The notes under the pieces are model-generated. The model ran no database searches. It was given only the letters and a program-made list of their open reading frames with translations, and had not been told where the DNA came from. Positions 30,737 through 42,378 of a DNA stretch of 64,000 nucleotides are shown in pieces. Origin of the DNA: Oceanicella actignis (GTDB taxonomy: Bacteria > Pseudomonadota > Alphaproteobacteria > Rhodobacterales > Rhodobacteraceae); contig NZ_VNHJ01000012.1 in NCBI RefSeq assembly GCF_008124525.1, positions 1-64,000 of the forward strand, written 5' to 3'. Position 1 is the first letter of the stretch, and each line of letters opens with the position of its first letter. The position numbers and the translations under genes are program-made.

Positions 30737-32044
30737 TCAGCGCTTGATGTTGGTCGTTTCCTGCAACATCTCGTCGACGGTCTGGATGACCTTCGCGTTC
30801 GAGGAATAGGCGCGCTGGGTCTGGATCAGATGCGTCAGCTCGTTGGCGATGTCGGTGGTGGACTCTTCAAGGGCGTAGCCCTGGAACGAGCCGGTCGGCC
30901 CGTCGCCCGCGTCCCACAGATACAGCGAGCCGCTGTTCGCCGTGACCGAGAAGGCCTGGGCGCTTTCGGGCTTCAGGCCGTTGAGGTTGGGCACGTCGGC
31001 CAGCGGGATCTGGTAGATGGTCTTGGTGAATCCGCTGTCGTAGATGGCGTTGAGGAAGCCGTTCTCGTCGATCTCGACGCCGCTGAGCGTGCCCACCTCG
31101 TTGCCGTTCTTGACCACCGAGGTCGGGGCGAACTCGGCCGAAAGCTGCGTCAGGAGCGTGGACGTTCCGGGCACGCCGATCTCGACCGTCATCGGGCCGC
31201 CATCGACGTTGAAGCTCAGCTCGCCCGTGGTCGCGTCGAAGGTTCCGCCCGAGACGGGGGTCACCGACAGGATCGAGCCGCCCGAGCCGCGCGTGTCGTC
31301 GAAGACGATGGTGAACTCGGCGACCGGGTTCAAGGCGGCGGGGGTGGCCGAATCGTCGAAGCTCAGCGTCCAGGTGTTCGACGCGCCCGAGGCCGGAACC
31401 GTGGGCGTGAACGAGGCGAGCAGCGTCTGCGAGGCGCCCACATTGTCGAAATACTCGATGGGAATGTCGAGCGTGTCGCCGCTGGCCCCGGCCTGGGTGG
31501 CGGTGGCGGGCAGGTTGGCGCCCATCCAGATCTTGGTGGTGGGCGAGGTGGCGAACTGGCTCGAGAACACGTTCACCGGCTCGAGCCCCGCCGAGCCGTT
31601 GCGCGGCTGCGGGGGGATGTTGCCGTCGGCGTCCGCCGGCCAGCCCAGCAGGACCAGCCCCGAAGAGGTTTTCAGGACGCCCTCGTCATCCGGGCGGAAC
31701 GAGCCGGTCGAGGTCAGCAGCAGCGGCAGTTCGCCCTGCTGCGCGTTGACCGCCGCGACGGTGGTCACCGGCAGCATGCCGCGTCCCGCCACGGCGATGT
31801 CGAGGGGGTTTTCCGTGGTCACCAGCGCGCCGTTCGCCTCGACGTCGCGGCGGCTGGCCACGCGCACGCCGCCGGCGGTGTAGCTGCCCCCCTGCGAGGA
31901 CACGACCAGCGACGAGAACTCGGCCTCGGCCCGCTTGTAGCCAAAGGTGCCCGAGTTGGCGATGTTGTCCGAGATGGTCGCGAGCTTGGTGGCGTTGACG
32001 TTCAGCCCGGCGACGCCAGCGTTGAGCGAGGAGGAGATGGTCAT
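30737..32044 (-). CDS. flgE: Flagellar hook protein FlgE
   Basis: A 435-residue hook protein. The N-terminal NATKLATISDNIANSGTFGY motif and C-terminal ESTTDIANELTHLIQTQRAY motif frame variable outer domains rich in Ser, Thr and Gly. AGAAGAAGGATCCCCC precedes the ATG. It is the first gene of the flgE-K-L-I operon; TTAACC lies about 116 bp upstream. Confidence 0.95.
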   Translation of the reverse strand: MTISSSLNAGVAGLNVNATKLATISDNIANSGTFGYKRAEAEFSSLVVSSQGGSYTAGGVRVASRRDVEANGALVTTENPLDIAVAGRGMLPVTTVAAVNAQQGELPLLLTSTGSFRPDDEGVLKTSSGLVLLGWPADADGNIPPQPRNGSAGLEPVNVFSSQFATSPTTKIWMGANLPATATQAGASGDTLDIPIEYFDNVGASQTLLASFTPTVPASGASNTWTLSFDDSATPAALNPVAEFTIVFDDTRGSGGSILSVTPVSGGTFDATTGELSFNVDGGPMTVEIGVPGTSTLLTQLSAEFAPTSVVKNGNEVGTLSGVEIDENGFLNAIYDSGFTKTIYQIPLADVPNLNGLKPESAQAFSVTANSGSLYLWDAGDGPTGSFQGYALEESTTDIANELTHLIQTQRAYSSNAKVIQTVDEMLQETTNIKR

Positions 32045-32159
32045 GGGGGATCCTTCTTCTGCGGTCTCCGTCCGCCCCGCCGATCGGTCAGACTGGGGGA
32101 GAGCGCGGCGGGGGATGCGTTCCGATCGCGTTCACCATGCGCCGAATCGGTTTCCGGCG

Positions 32160-32165
32160 GGTTAA
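32160..32165 (-). promoter_or_regulatory. TTAACC half-site upstream of flgE
   Basis: On the minus strand TTAACC occurs in the flgE upstream region, as it does before motA (14233-14238) and, in full CtrA-like form, before fliL and comM. The second half here is only GAAA at the expected spacing, so it is at best a weak or half CtrA site. Confidence 0.25.
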
Positions 32166-32194
32166 GGCGGGCCGTTCCGCGAAGAAGGCGAAAG

Positions 32195-32237
32195 GAAAGA
32201 AAAGAAAACCGCCGCCGATCCTTCGATCGGCGGCGGT
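32195..32237 (-). terminator. Intrinsic terminator of groES-groEL
   Basis: On the minus strand, 40 bp after the groEL stop, a perfect 13-bp GC stem (ACCGCCGCCGATC / GATCGGCGGCGGT) with a 4-base loop is followed by TTTTCTTTTCTTTC. This is a textbook rho-independent terminator. Confidence 0.9.
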
Positions 32238-32277
32238 CGGGGCTTTCAGGCCGCCCCCCGAAGGGGGCGAGGCATGA

Positions 32278-33927
<1,650 letters not shown>

Positions 33928-33989
33928 TTATCTTGCTTTCAGCGCGTTGCGATCAGCTTGGCGTTGAAACGTTTTCGTTCAGACGAGCC

Positions 33990-34304
33990 TCAGGCGGCCT
34001 TCGAGGCGGCGCCGGCGTCCTCGATGATGCCGAGGATGTCCGACTCCTTCATGATCAGCAGGTCCTGGCCGTCGATCTTGACCTCGGTGCCGGACCACTT
34101 GCCGAACAGGATCCGGTCGCCGACCTTCACCGACATGGGGATCAGCTCGCCGCTGTCCTTGCGCGCGCCTTCGCCGACGGCGATGACCTCGCCCTCCGAG
34201 GGCTTTTCCTTGGCGGTGTCGGGGATGATCAGACCGCCCTTGGTCTTCTCTTCGGACTCGATGCGGCGCACCAGCACCCGATCATGGAGAGGCTTGAAGT
34301 TCAT
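33990..34304 (-). CDS. groES: Co-chaperonin GroES
   Basis: A 104-residue co-chaperonin. [20 protein letters not shown] starts the fold and the mobile loop [16 protein letters not shown] is intact. The ATG at 34304 follows AAGGAGCGACTTCC. An in-frame ATG six codons upstream is less likely because it would hide this ribosome-binding site. It is first in the groES-groEL operon, preceded by CIRCE. Confidence 0.98.
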   Translation of the reverse strand: MNFKPLHDRVLVRRIESEEKTKGGLIIPDTAKEKPSEGEVIAVGEGARKDSGELIPMSVKVGDRILFGKWSGTEVKIDGQDLLIMKESDILGIIEDAGAASKAA

Positions 34305-34416
34305 GGAAGTCGCTCCTTGCATGCGGTTTCCAAGTCGTGTCTCGTTGCTCCCTGCGCCGCGCGCCTTGTCGCCGTGGGCTTCTCCACGATTGGGCGCGGC
34401 CCGCGGGCCTGGGTTG

Positions 34417-34443
34417 TTAGCACTCTCGATGGGTGAGTGCTAA
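34417..34443 (-). promoter_or_regulatory. CIRCE operator (HrcA site) of groESL
   Basis: TTAGCACTC, nine bases, GAGTGCTAA: a perfect CIRCE inverted repeat located 113 bp before the groES start and just downstream of the -10 box, where HrcA would block transcription at normal temperature. Confidence 0.97.
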
Positions 34444-34453
34444 CTCGCCCTGC

Positions 34454-34482
34454 GAAATAGGAGGCGGCCGGTGCATTGTCAA
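34454..34482 (-). promoter_or_regulatory. Sigma-70-type promoter of groESL
   Basis: On the minus strand a perfect -35 TTGACA (34477-34482) and -10 TATTTC (34454-34459) are spaced by 17 bp. The expected start falls at or next to the CIRCE element. Confidence 0.8.
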
Positions 34483-34505
34483 GAGATCCGCAACCGGGGG
34501 GCGGC

Positions 34506-35708
34506 ATGATTTTTTTCCTGCTCGGGCGCTCGAAACGGCTGCGGGCGGCCCTTGGGGCGCTGGCGCGGGCCGGCCCCGCCGCCCGGTTCTGCGCCGCCAT
34601 CTGGGCCGCGCTGGCGGCGGGGTTCTGGGCCGTCGCCGACGCGGCCCCGGCAGGCGCGGCCTGCGCCGGGCGCGACCTGGCGGCGGAAATGGCCGCAAGC
34701 GATCCGGCCCGCCTTGCGCGCATCCGCGCCGCGGCGGCCGCGCAGCCCTATCACGAGGGGCGGCTGTGGCGCATCTCGCGCAAGGGCGCGCCCGATTCGT
34801 GGATTTTCGGCACCTTCCACTCGGCCGAACCCGCCGTCGCCGCGCCCCCGCCCGAGGCGCTGCGCGCCCTGCGCGCGGCGCGGGTGCTGATGCTTGAGGT
34901 CACGCCGGAGGAAACCGCCCGCATGCAGGCGGCGCTGCGGGCGCGGCCCGATCTTCTGATGGACCTTGGCGGCCCGGGCCTCGACGCGCTGCTGAACGAG
35001 GAAGAGCGCGCGCTGGCCCGGCGCGTCTTCGCGGCCTATGGCATGGAGTGGGACATGGCCCGGCGCCTGCGGCCATGGTTCGCGCAGACCATGCTGGCCC
35101 AACCCCCTTGCGCGCTGGCCGAGGCGCAGGGCGCGCCGGTCCTGGACGCGCGCCTTGCCGAGGCGGCCGCCGGCCTGGGCAAGCCGGTGGCCGGGCTCGA
35201 AACCTGGCGCGAATCCCTGGGCGCGCTCATGGAGCAGAGCCCCGACGAGCAGCGCGCCGGCCTGCTTCAGGCGCTGGCGCTGGCCAACCGGGCCGAGGAT
35301 TTCCAGCGCACCGCCGCCGCGCTGTATCTGCGCGACCAGACCCTGATGATCTGGGAGTTCGGCCGCGCCCTGACCCGCCAGATCCTGCCCGAGGCCGAAG
35401 CCGAGCGAAGCGAGCGCGCCTTCTGGCGCCGGGTCGTGAGCGAGCGCAACGCGCGCTTTCTTCGCGCGGCCGCCGACGAGCTGGCCCGCGGCGGCGCGCT
35501 GATCGCGGTGGGGGCGCTGCACCTTCCGGGCAAGGACGGGATGCTGGCGCTTCTAGCCGAGCAGGGCTACGCGCTGACACGCATCCCGGTGGCTTCGACG
35601 GCGAGCGCGCCCGCCACGCGGGAAAGCGCCCCCCTCGCCCCGGGGGAAGACCCGCTCCTCGCTCCGGCCGGGCGCGCCCCCGTCGCCCCCGTCGCCCCCG
35701 GGCGCTGA
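34506..35708 (+). CDS. TraB/GumN family protein
   Basis: A 400-residue protein with an N-terminal hydrophobic export or anchor segment (about 25-50) and a TraB/GumN (Tiki-like, haem-uptake fold) domain. Motifs include RISRKGAPDSWIFGTFHSAE near residue 93 and the C-terminal GALIAVGALHLPGKDGMLAL, with the paired His/Glu residues thought to make a metal-dependent protease site. The C-terminal tail is Pro/Ala-rich. The ATG at 34506 follows GGGGGG. It is divergent from groES, whose promoter it borders. Confidence 0.85.
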   Translation: MIFFLLGRSKRLRAALGALARAGPAARFCAAIWAALAAGFWAVADAAPAGAACAGRDLAAEMAASDPARLARIRAAAAAQPYHEGRLWRISRKGAPDSWIFGTFHSAEPAVAAPPPEALRALRAARVLMLEVTPEETARMQAALRARPDLLMDLGGPGLDALLNEEERALARRVFAAYGMEWDMARRLRPWFAQTMLAQPPCALAEAQGAPVLDARLAEAAAGLGKPVAGLETWRESLGALMEQSPDEQRAGLLQALALANRAEDFQRTAAALYLRDQTLMIWEFGRALTRQILPEAEAERSERAFWRRVVSERNARFLRAAADELARGGALIAVGALHLPGKDGMLALLAEQGYALTRIPVASTASAPATRESAPLAPGEDPLLAPAGRAPVAPVAPGR

Positions 35709-35770
35709 CCGCTTGCCAGCGCGGCGCGGGGCTGGCATTCGACATGCGCCCCAGCATTCAGGAGCCCGAC

Positions 35771-36637
35771 ATGCCCGACGCCCCGCCCATCATCGATTCC
35801 CTTGCGCAGATCGCCGACCGCTACGACGCGCTGCTGTGCGATCTGTGGGGCTGCCTGCACGACGGAACGCGCGCCCATGACGCGGCCGTGGCGGCGCTGC
35901 GCGACTTTCGCGCCCGCGGCGGCCGGGTCATCCTGATGACCAACGCGCCGCGCCCCTCTTCGGCGGTGATCGCGCAGCTCGACCGGCTGGGCGCGCCGCG
36001 CGACTGCTACGATGGCGTCCTGTCCTCGGGCGACGTCGCGCGCGCCGCCGTCGAGGCCGGCGAGTGGGGCCGCAAGGTCCACCATATCGGCGCGCCCAAG
36101 GACGAGCCCTTCTTCGAGGGGCTGGACGTGGAGCGGGTTCCTCTGGACCAGGCGGAATCGGTCATCTGCACCGGCCTGCGCGACGACCTGACCGAAACGC
36201 CCGAAATGTATCGCGACATCCTGCGCGAAGCGCAGCTGCGGCGGCTGCCCATGCTGTGCGCCAATCCCGACGTGGTGGTGGACATGGGCGACAAGCGCCT
36301 GTGGTGCGCCGGCGCGCTGGCGCGCGACTACGCCGCCATGGGGGGGCGGGCGACGGGCTATGGCAAGCCCCATGCGCCGATCTACGACGCGGCGCGGCGC
36401 ATGCTGGCCGAGATGGGCGCCCAGCCCGACGATTCGCGCATCCTGTGCATCGGCGACGGCATCGCCACCGACATCGCCGGCGGCGTGGCCGAGGATCTGG
36501 ACACGCTGTTCGTCACCGGCGGCATCGCGGCGGCCGAGCTTGGCGCGGACCCCGACCGCCCCGAACCCGAGCGCCTGGCCCGGTTCTGCGCGCGCCACCG
36601 GGTTTCGCCGCGCTGGGCGATCGCGCGGCTGCGCTGA
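35771..36637 (+). CDS. HAD-IIA family phosphatase (TIGR01459-like)
   Basis: A 288-residue HAD-superfamily hydrolase. Motif I is DLWGCLHDG, where the second aspartate of the usual DxD is replaced by the DxWG form typical of this alphaproteobacterial subgroup. Motif II is ILMTNAPRPS, and YGKPHAPIYDAA plus CIGDGIATDIAGGV provide motifs III and IV. The NagD-like cap lies between them. Substrate unknown. AGGAG precedes the ATG. Confidence 0.88.
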   Translation: MPDAPPIIDSLAQIADRYDALLCDLWGCLHDGTRAHDAAVAALRDFRARGGRVILMTNAPRPSSAVIAQLDRLGAPRDCYDGVLSSGDVARAAVEAGEWGRKVHHIGAPKDEPFFEGLDVERVPLDQAESVICTGLRDDLTETPEMYRDILREAQLRRLPMLCANPDVVVDMGDKRLWCAGALARDYAAMGGRATGYGKPHAPIYDAARRMLAEMGAQPDDSRILCIGDGIATDIAGGVAEDLDTLFVTGGIAAAELGADPDRPEPERLARFCARHRVSPRWAIARLR

Positions 36638-36670
36638 GCGCGCGCCCACGCGCCGTTCATCGGCTTTTCA

Positions 36671-36699
36671 TTGCGAGAAGCGGGAAAATTGCGTAGATT
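36671..36699 (+). promoter_or_regulatory. Candidate promoter for the small secreted protein
   Basis: TTGCGA (36671-36676) and TAGATT (36694-36699) are spaced by 17 bp, 24 bp before the ATG, in the only AT-rich patch of this intergenic region. Confidence 0.45.
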
Positions 36700-36722
36700 G
36701 CCGCCAAACAGGAGTGATTGAC

Positions 36723-37031
36723 ATGAAGCCCATCGCCTTTCTCTGCGCCCTTTGCATGACGGCAAGCTCGGCCCTGGCCCAAGGCGCCGGCGTTCCGGGT
36801 TCCGCGCCCGCGAACCCGCCGGTCAAGACCGTCGCGGCGGCGCAGAACAACCCGCAGGTCCCCGCGGCCGGCGTCGCCCAGAAGGACGAGGACGACGACG
36901 ACAAGGTCGGCGGCTGGCTGATCTCGGGCTCGGACCTGGCCATCATCGGCGGCATCGGCGTGATCGCCGCGGTTGCGGCCGCCGCCATGCTGGGCGACGG
37001 CGACGGGCCGACCCACACCACCGCCGAGTGA
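36723..37031 (+). CDS. Small secreted protein, possibly YjbE-like
   Basis: A 102-residue protein with a signal peptide (about 1-19, ending ALAQ), a Pro/Ala/Asn-rich stretch, a run of acid residues (KDEDDDDK) and a C-terminal hydrophobic Ala/Gly-rich segment (about 70-92). CAGGAG precedes the ATG. Its size, export signal and position beside yjbF/yjbH recall YjbE, the small secreted product of the E. coli yjbEFGH exopolysaccharide operon. However, it is convergent with yjbF here, and sequence similarity is only compositional. Treat as hypothetical. Confidence 0.65.
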   Translation: MKPIAFLCALCMTASSALAQGAGVPGSAPANPPVKTVAAAQNNPQVPAAGVAQKDEDDDDKVGGWLISGSDLAIIGGIGVIAAVAAAAMLGDGDGPTHTTAE

Positions 37032-37046
37032 GGGGCGCGCCCCTCA
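37029..37046. terminator. Palindrome carrying both stop codons of convergent genes
   Basis: TGAGGGGCGCGCCCCTCA is a perfect 18-bp palindrome. Its outermost triplets are the TGA stop of the small secreted protein and, on the other strand, the TGA stop of yjbF. It can fold as a 7-bp stem with a CGCG loop on either transcript. Confidence 0.55.
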
Positions 37047-37724
37047 TCCGCCATAGGGGCGGATGATCTCGATGTCGATCCAGCCCGCCTGCGGCCCCAG
37101 CCGCTGGCGGGTTTTCCATGCAAAGCCGGTGCGCGGATCGACCCAGTGGCGGTTCTCGAAGCTGCGCCCGGCGTCGTGGCAGGTCTCGGCCACCTCGACC
37201 AGCGAGAAGGTCAGCTCCAGAATCTCGACCTGGGCCGGCCCGACGATGCGCGGCGCGCAGCGCCAGGCTTCGGAGCGGATGCGCAAGAGCGCGTCGCGGC
37301 GCTTGAACACCCGGTCGTAATGCGCCGGCCAGCGCTCGGGCGGGGTCGGGCGCACCAGCGGATCGTCATCCTGCGCGACGACGCCCTCGAGCGGCTCGGC
37401 CAGCCCGCGAACCCGCGTCACCAGCCCGCCGCGCAGGGTGACGCTGCGCCGGTTGGCCGAGACATAGGTCACATGCCCGCCATTGTCGGCCGCCGCGGCC
37501 AGATAGGCCGGCGCCGGCGCGCCGTCGGGCCGCGCCGAGATCAGCGCGAAGCGCAGCGCATTGGCGCGCGCGCGCGTCAGCGCCGGCGCGGGCGCCGCGG
37601 CGGGGCCGCCGCTCAGCCCCGCGCGCACGCGCGCAACCGTGTCCTCGAAGGGCGTGCGGTCCGAACCGCAACCCGCCAGCGCCGCCGCCGCGGCCAGCGC
37701 CGCCATCCACGCCCGCCGCCTCAT
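37044..37724 (-). CDS. YjbF-family lipoprotein
   Basis: A 226-residue lipoprotein with a signal sequence and lipobox (LAGC, Cys at about 19). The YjbF domain follows, containing GGHVTYVSANRRSVTLRGGL, VRGLAEPLEGV and a C-terminal WVDPRTGFAWKTRQRLGPQ. YjbF works with YjbH in production or export of an exopolysaccharide. The start at 37724 overlaps the yjbH stop (ATGA), so the two are coupled. Confidence 0.88.
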   Translation of the reverse strand: MRRRAWMAALAAAAALAGCGSDRTPFEDTVARVRAGLSGGPAAAPAPALTRARANALRFALISARPDGAPAPAYLAAAADNGGHVTYVSANRRSVTLRGGLVTRVRGLAEPLEGVVAQDDDPLVRPTPPERWPAHYDRVFKRRDALLRIRSEAWRCAPRIVGPAQVEILELTFSLVEVAETCHDAGRSFENRHWVDPRTGFAWKTRQRLGPQAGWIDIEIIRPYGG

Positions 37725-40183
37725 TTCCAGAACGTCCCCCATTGCTCGCGCAGCGCCGCGCGGTCCGAATCGCGCACCATCGGCCAAAGGCGGTTGTCGA
37801 CCTCGAGCCGCTGGCCCCCGTCGCGCGTCAGCGGCTTGAGCACGCTGCGGAAGCTCGACCGGTTCTCGCCCGGCAGAGCCCAGCCGAAGGGAATCGTCAC
37901 GCGGATGCCCTTGTCGAAGCTGCCCTCGCCATACTCGTCGAACGGCACGTCGGTGAGGGTGAAGAAGCCGCCGACCTCCCAGCCATTGGCGAAACGCCTC
38001 GTCAGGCTGAAGGTCGCGCCCCAATCGCCGGCCAGGTAGCGCCCCGCATCCACCTGCGCCTCGAGCCCGAACCAGCCGGTCTTCCAGTAGACCGAGGCAT
38101 GGCCGGTCGTCACCTCGTAATCCAGCAGGCCGAAGCGCTGGTCGTAGTCGCGCTGGCGCACATGGTTCAGCTCGACGCCCAGCCCCCAGGGCAGATCGGC
38201 GCGCTTCCACAAGAGCTCGGCGCCGATGCCGGCGAACATGGGCTCGAGCAACCCGGCCGAGACGCGCCCGAACACCGCCGGGGCGGGCTTGAACAGGAAA
38301 TCCGCGCTCAGCCGCTCGAGCGCCGGGTCGCCCTCGCGCAGATACAGCGCGAAATCCGAGCGCACATGCGGCAGGGTCGAGTTGGACTCGCGCGTGATCT
38401 GGTCCAGCGTGCCCACCACGCGCTTGGCGCCGCGGGCGGTCACGGACAGCCCGCGCGCCAGCTCGACCGCGCCCGAAGCCACAAGGCGCAGATCGGCGCG
38501 CAGCGGCTCGTCGGGATCGAACAGGTTGACCGGAACCGTGGGCGTCAGGCTCCAGCTCAGGCGCGGATAGGCGCCCGGCGGCGGCGCGGGGCGCGCGTCG
38601 GGATCGGCGTCGAAGACGCGCGCCCCAAGCCAGCTGCGCCGCGCGCCGTCGGGATCGCCGGCCTGATCCTCGAGCAGGCTGCGGCGCAGCTGCACGGTCA
38701 CCGTCGGCAGGCTGGATTCGAGCAAGGTGACGTCGAACAGCTCGACCGAGGGCGGCAGCGTGGCGGCCATGCGCGCCGCCGCCCGGCCCACGGCCTGCGC
38801 GTTGTGGCGATAGCGGGGGTTGCGCAGCTCGATCTGCGCGCGCGTGGGTTCGAGACGCGCCGCCGCCAGCTCAAGCCCCTCTTCGGCCAGCGCGGCGCGC
38901 AGGGCCTCGAGCGCGGTGGCGCGGGCCTTGGGGTCCTGATGCCAGGCCACGTCCGCCGTCAGCGCCGTCACCCGCGCCTCGCGCGCCGCGGCCTCGATCC
39001 AGGCGCGCCCGGCCGGACGCAGCACCACCGAGCAGATCGCCGCGCCGCCGGGGCTGACGAAGGTGACGCCATCCACCATGCCCAGCTCGGCGTCGATGGC
39101 GCGCGCGGCGTCGGCGGGGCATTCATAGCCCTGCACGCGCGCGCGCGCCCAGCGCGCCCCGGCGGGGCCGGCCCGCTCGAGCCGCACGGCGCCCACGCCC
39201 GCGGGCATCGGGCCGGCGGGCAGGTCGTCGATCATCTCGCGCACGGGGCCGAAGCGCTCGTCCGCGGCGGCGGCGGCGCGGCGCGGCGCGATGGGCGCGG
39301 GCCCGTCGTCCAGATCCTGCGGGACCATCGGCGCGTCGGGATTGGCGGTGAAGGTGGCGCGCAGGCCGAACTCGGTTCCATACATGGCGTAGGCGCCCAG
39401 CTCGAGCCCCGCGAAGGGCCGGTATTCCAGCCCGAAATTGAACGGCGCGCGCTGCTCGATGCCGCCGAACTTGCGCTCGCGCGTGTAGCGGTCGGGCGAG
39501 TATTCGGCCTTCAGCCGCAGGCCCTCGATGGGGGTGCGCCATTCGATCCCGCCGAAGAAGCCGACATTCGGACCGCGAAAGAACTGCCCCAGCCGAACCT
39601 GGCCGGTGGCGTCGCCGGTCAGCCGCTCGCGCTTGCCGGCCGAGGAGGCGACCCAGCGCAGGGGGTTCTCGACGCCGTTGAGCTCGGCGAAGCGCCCCCA
39701 GCCCATGCCGCCCGTCAGCGTGACGTCGGGCGTCAGATGCTTGGTGGCGACGATGTATTCGCCCGAATAGACGCCCGTGCCCAGCATGTCCTGCAAGCCG
39801 ATCGCCACCGCCGGGAAAAGCGCGGTCTCGTCCGAGATGCGGAACTTGAGATCGAAGCTGCGGTCGTAGAGCGCCGCGCCGCCGTCGTAGAACTCGTCGA
39901 TGATCGCGTAGCGGAAGGTGCCCTCGAGCCGCGGCAGCGCCTGAAAATGGAAGGTGTTGCGCAAATAGCCGCCGAACCACGAGGTGGTGAGCGAGGCCTG
40001 CCCGTCGGGCTGGCTTTGCGCGCTGGGCATGTCGATCAGCCCGGTGACGCCGTAAAGGTTCAGCGACGGGCGATCGGCCGCGCCGGGCGCGCGCGCGGGG
40101 GCGGGGGCGCCGCTCAACAGAACGGCGGCGCCCGCCAGAACGGCGCCTGTCGCGCGCGTCGCCGCGCCCCTGCCTCTCGTCAC
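37721..40183 (-). CDS. YjbH-family outer-membrane exopolysaccharide protein
   Basis: An 820-residue protein with a signal peptide (about 1-32) and a YjbH/DUF940-like beta-barrel. The early segment SLNLYGVTGLIDMPSAQSQP and the late barrel segments (VELNHVRQRDYDQRFGLLDY and GWEVGGFFTLTDVPFDEYGE) are recognisable. It is predicted to be an outer-membrane porin-like protein for exopolysaccharide export. The start is GTG at 40183, with AGAAGG 8 nt before it; no ATG lies nearby. It forms an operon with yjbF. Confidence 0.87.
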   Translation of the reverse strand: MTRGRGAATRATGAVLAGAAVLLSGAPAPARAPGAADRPSLNLYGVTGLIDMPSAQSQPDGQASLTTSWFGGYLRNTFHFQALPRLEGTFRYAIIDEFYDGGAALYDRSFDLKFRISDETALFPAVAIGLQDMLGTGVYSGEYIVATKHLTPDVTLTGGMGWGRFAELNGVENPLRWVASSAGKRERLTGDATGQVRLGQFFRGPNVGFFGGIEWRTPIEGLRLKAEYSPDRYTRERKFGGIEQRAPFNFGLEYRPFAGLELGAYAMYGTEFGLRATFTANPDAPMVPQDLDDGPAPIAPRRAAAAADERFGPVREMIDDLPAGPMPAGVGAVRLERAGPAGARWARARVQGYECPADAARAIDAELGMVDGVTFVSPGGAAICSVVLRPAGRAWIEAAAREARVTALTADVAWHQDPKARATALEALRAALAEEGLELAAARLEPTRAQIELRNPRYRHNAQAVGRAAARMAATLPPSVELFDVTLLESSLPTVTVQLRRSLLEDQAGDPDGARRSWLGARVFDADPDARPAPPPGAYPRLSWSLTPTVPVNLFDPDEPLRADLRLVASGAVELARGLSVTARGAKRVVGTLDQITRESNSTLPHVRSDFALYLREGDPALERLSADFLFKPAPAVFGRVSAGLLEPMFAGIGAELLWKRADLPWGLGVELNHVRQRDYDQRFGLLDYEVTTGHASVYWKTGWFGLEAQVDAGRYLAGDWGATFSLTRRFANGWEVGGFFTLTDVPFDEYGEGSFDKGIRVTIPFGWALPGENRSSFRSVLKPLTRDGGQRLEVDNRLWPMVRDSDRAALREQWGTFWK

Positions 40184-40304
40184 GCTGATCGCCTTCTTTG
40201 CTGCGCGATTTGACGTGGAATTTTCACCATTCGCGCGGCGCTGTCACCCCCCCGGCGCGCGCGCGGCCCATCGGCGGGCCGCTGTCGCCCCTGGGCAACA
40301 AGGC

Positions 40305-41153
40305 TCAGCCCTTGCCCAGCAGCGGGCCGACCAGCTGCGCGCCGATGGCCAGCGCGGCGCGGCGCGCCTTGTCCGGGCGCCACAAGCGCGGGTCCGTGGC
40401 CAGCGTCCACAGCGACAGCGCCGCCATCGCCGGCGGCCCGCCCGCCCCCGGCGCCGACAGCGCCATGGGCCAGTGGCCCGCCGCCTCGGGATGGGCGGCG
40501 AAGAAGGCGGCGCGCTCGGCCGCAAGGTCGCCCCCCGCCGCGGCGGCCCGCGCGGCCAGATGGCGGCCGAGCGGGCGGCGATGGGCCACGGGCGCGGCGT
40601 CGATCACCGCCACGGCGCCGGGCGGCGCGAAGCGATGCCAGACATAGTCCAGCCCCTTGCCCCCGCGCCGCCCCTCCATCAGCGGCAGCGCGGCGCGCAG
40701 CACGCAAGGAACCATCATCGGGGCCATCAGCTCGACGAAATTCGTGCGCCTGAGCCGCGTGCCGCGGTGCTGCACGGTGACGAAGTGCGAGAACACGCTG
40801 TCGCGCGTCAGCGCCGGCTGGCACAGCGCCAGATCATGCGCGCGCGCCATGGCGAAAAGCCGCTCGACCGTGGCGCCGTCGGCCTCGATGTCGTCGTCGG
40901 GCAGCCAGATGCGCTCGCGCTCCAGCAGGTCGGGCCGCGCCGAGAACAGCCGGTGCAGCGCGTCCCATTTGCCGCCCGCGATCGGGATCGCCTCGTCGGG
41001 GGCGAACGCGTCGAGGTCAGGCACGCGCTGATAGGGCGACAGCACCAGATCCCAGCTGCGCGCCGCGCGCGGCGCCCGCGCCCAGCCCCCCACGCGATGG
41101 TCGGCGCCGATGCGCAGCACGACCAGCGGGCGGGGTTCGGCAGTGGTGGTCAC
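40305..41153 (-). CDS. DUF707-like glycosyltransferase-related protein
   Basis: A 282-residue protein. The order of conserved pieces (SWDLVLSPYQ, GGKWDALHRLF, IWLPDDDIEADGATVERLF, LALCQPALT, RRTNFVELMAPMMVPCVL and GGKGLDYVWHRFA) matches the DUF707 family, a glycosyltransferase-like group. The DDD triad could hold a metal-nucleotide. It is divergent from glf and probably serves the same surface polysaccharide. Specificity unknown. Confidence 0.75.
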   Translation of the reverse strand: MTTTAEPRPLVVLRIGADHRVGGWARAPRAARSWDLVLSPYQRVPDLDAFAPDEAIPIAGGKWDALHRLFSARPDLLERERIWLPDDDIEADGATVERLFAMARAHDLALCQPALTRDSVFSHFVTVQHRGTRLRRTNFVELMAPMMVPCVLRAALPLMEGRRGGKGLDYVWHRFAPPGAVAVIDAAPVAHRRPLGRHLAARAAAAGGDLAAERAAFFAAHPEAAGHWPMALSAPGAGGPPAMAALSLWTLATDPRLWRPDKARRAALAIGAQLVGPLLGKG

Positions 41154-41210
41154 GTTGCGCGCTCCGCCTTTACGCGAGGATGGGGGGTTGTTAACAGCAC
41201 GCCTAGTTGA

Positions 41211-42359
<1,149 letters not shown>

Positions 42360-42378
42360 ACCGACGCCCGGCCGGCGC

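Noticed and set aside
37742..40213. Open frame of more than 800 codons antisense to yjbH
   Set aside because: Composition is typical of a GC-rich shadow and YjbH motifs are on the other strand.
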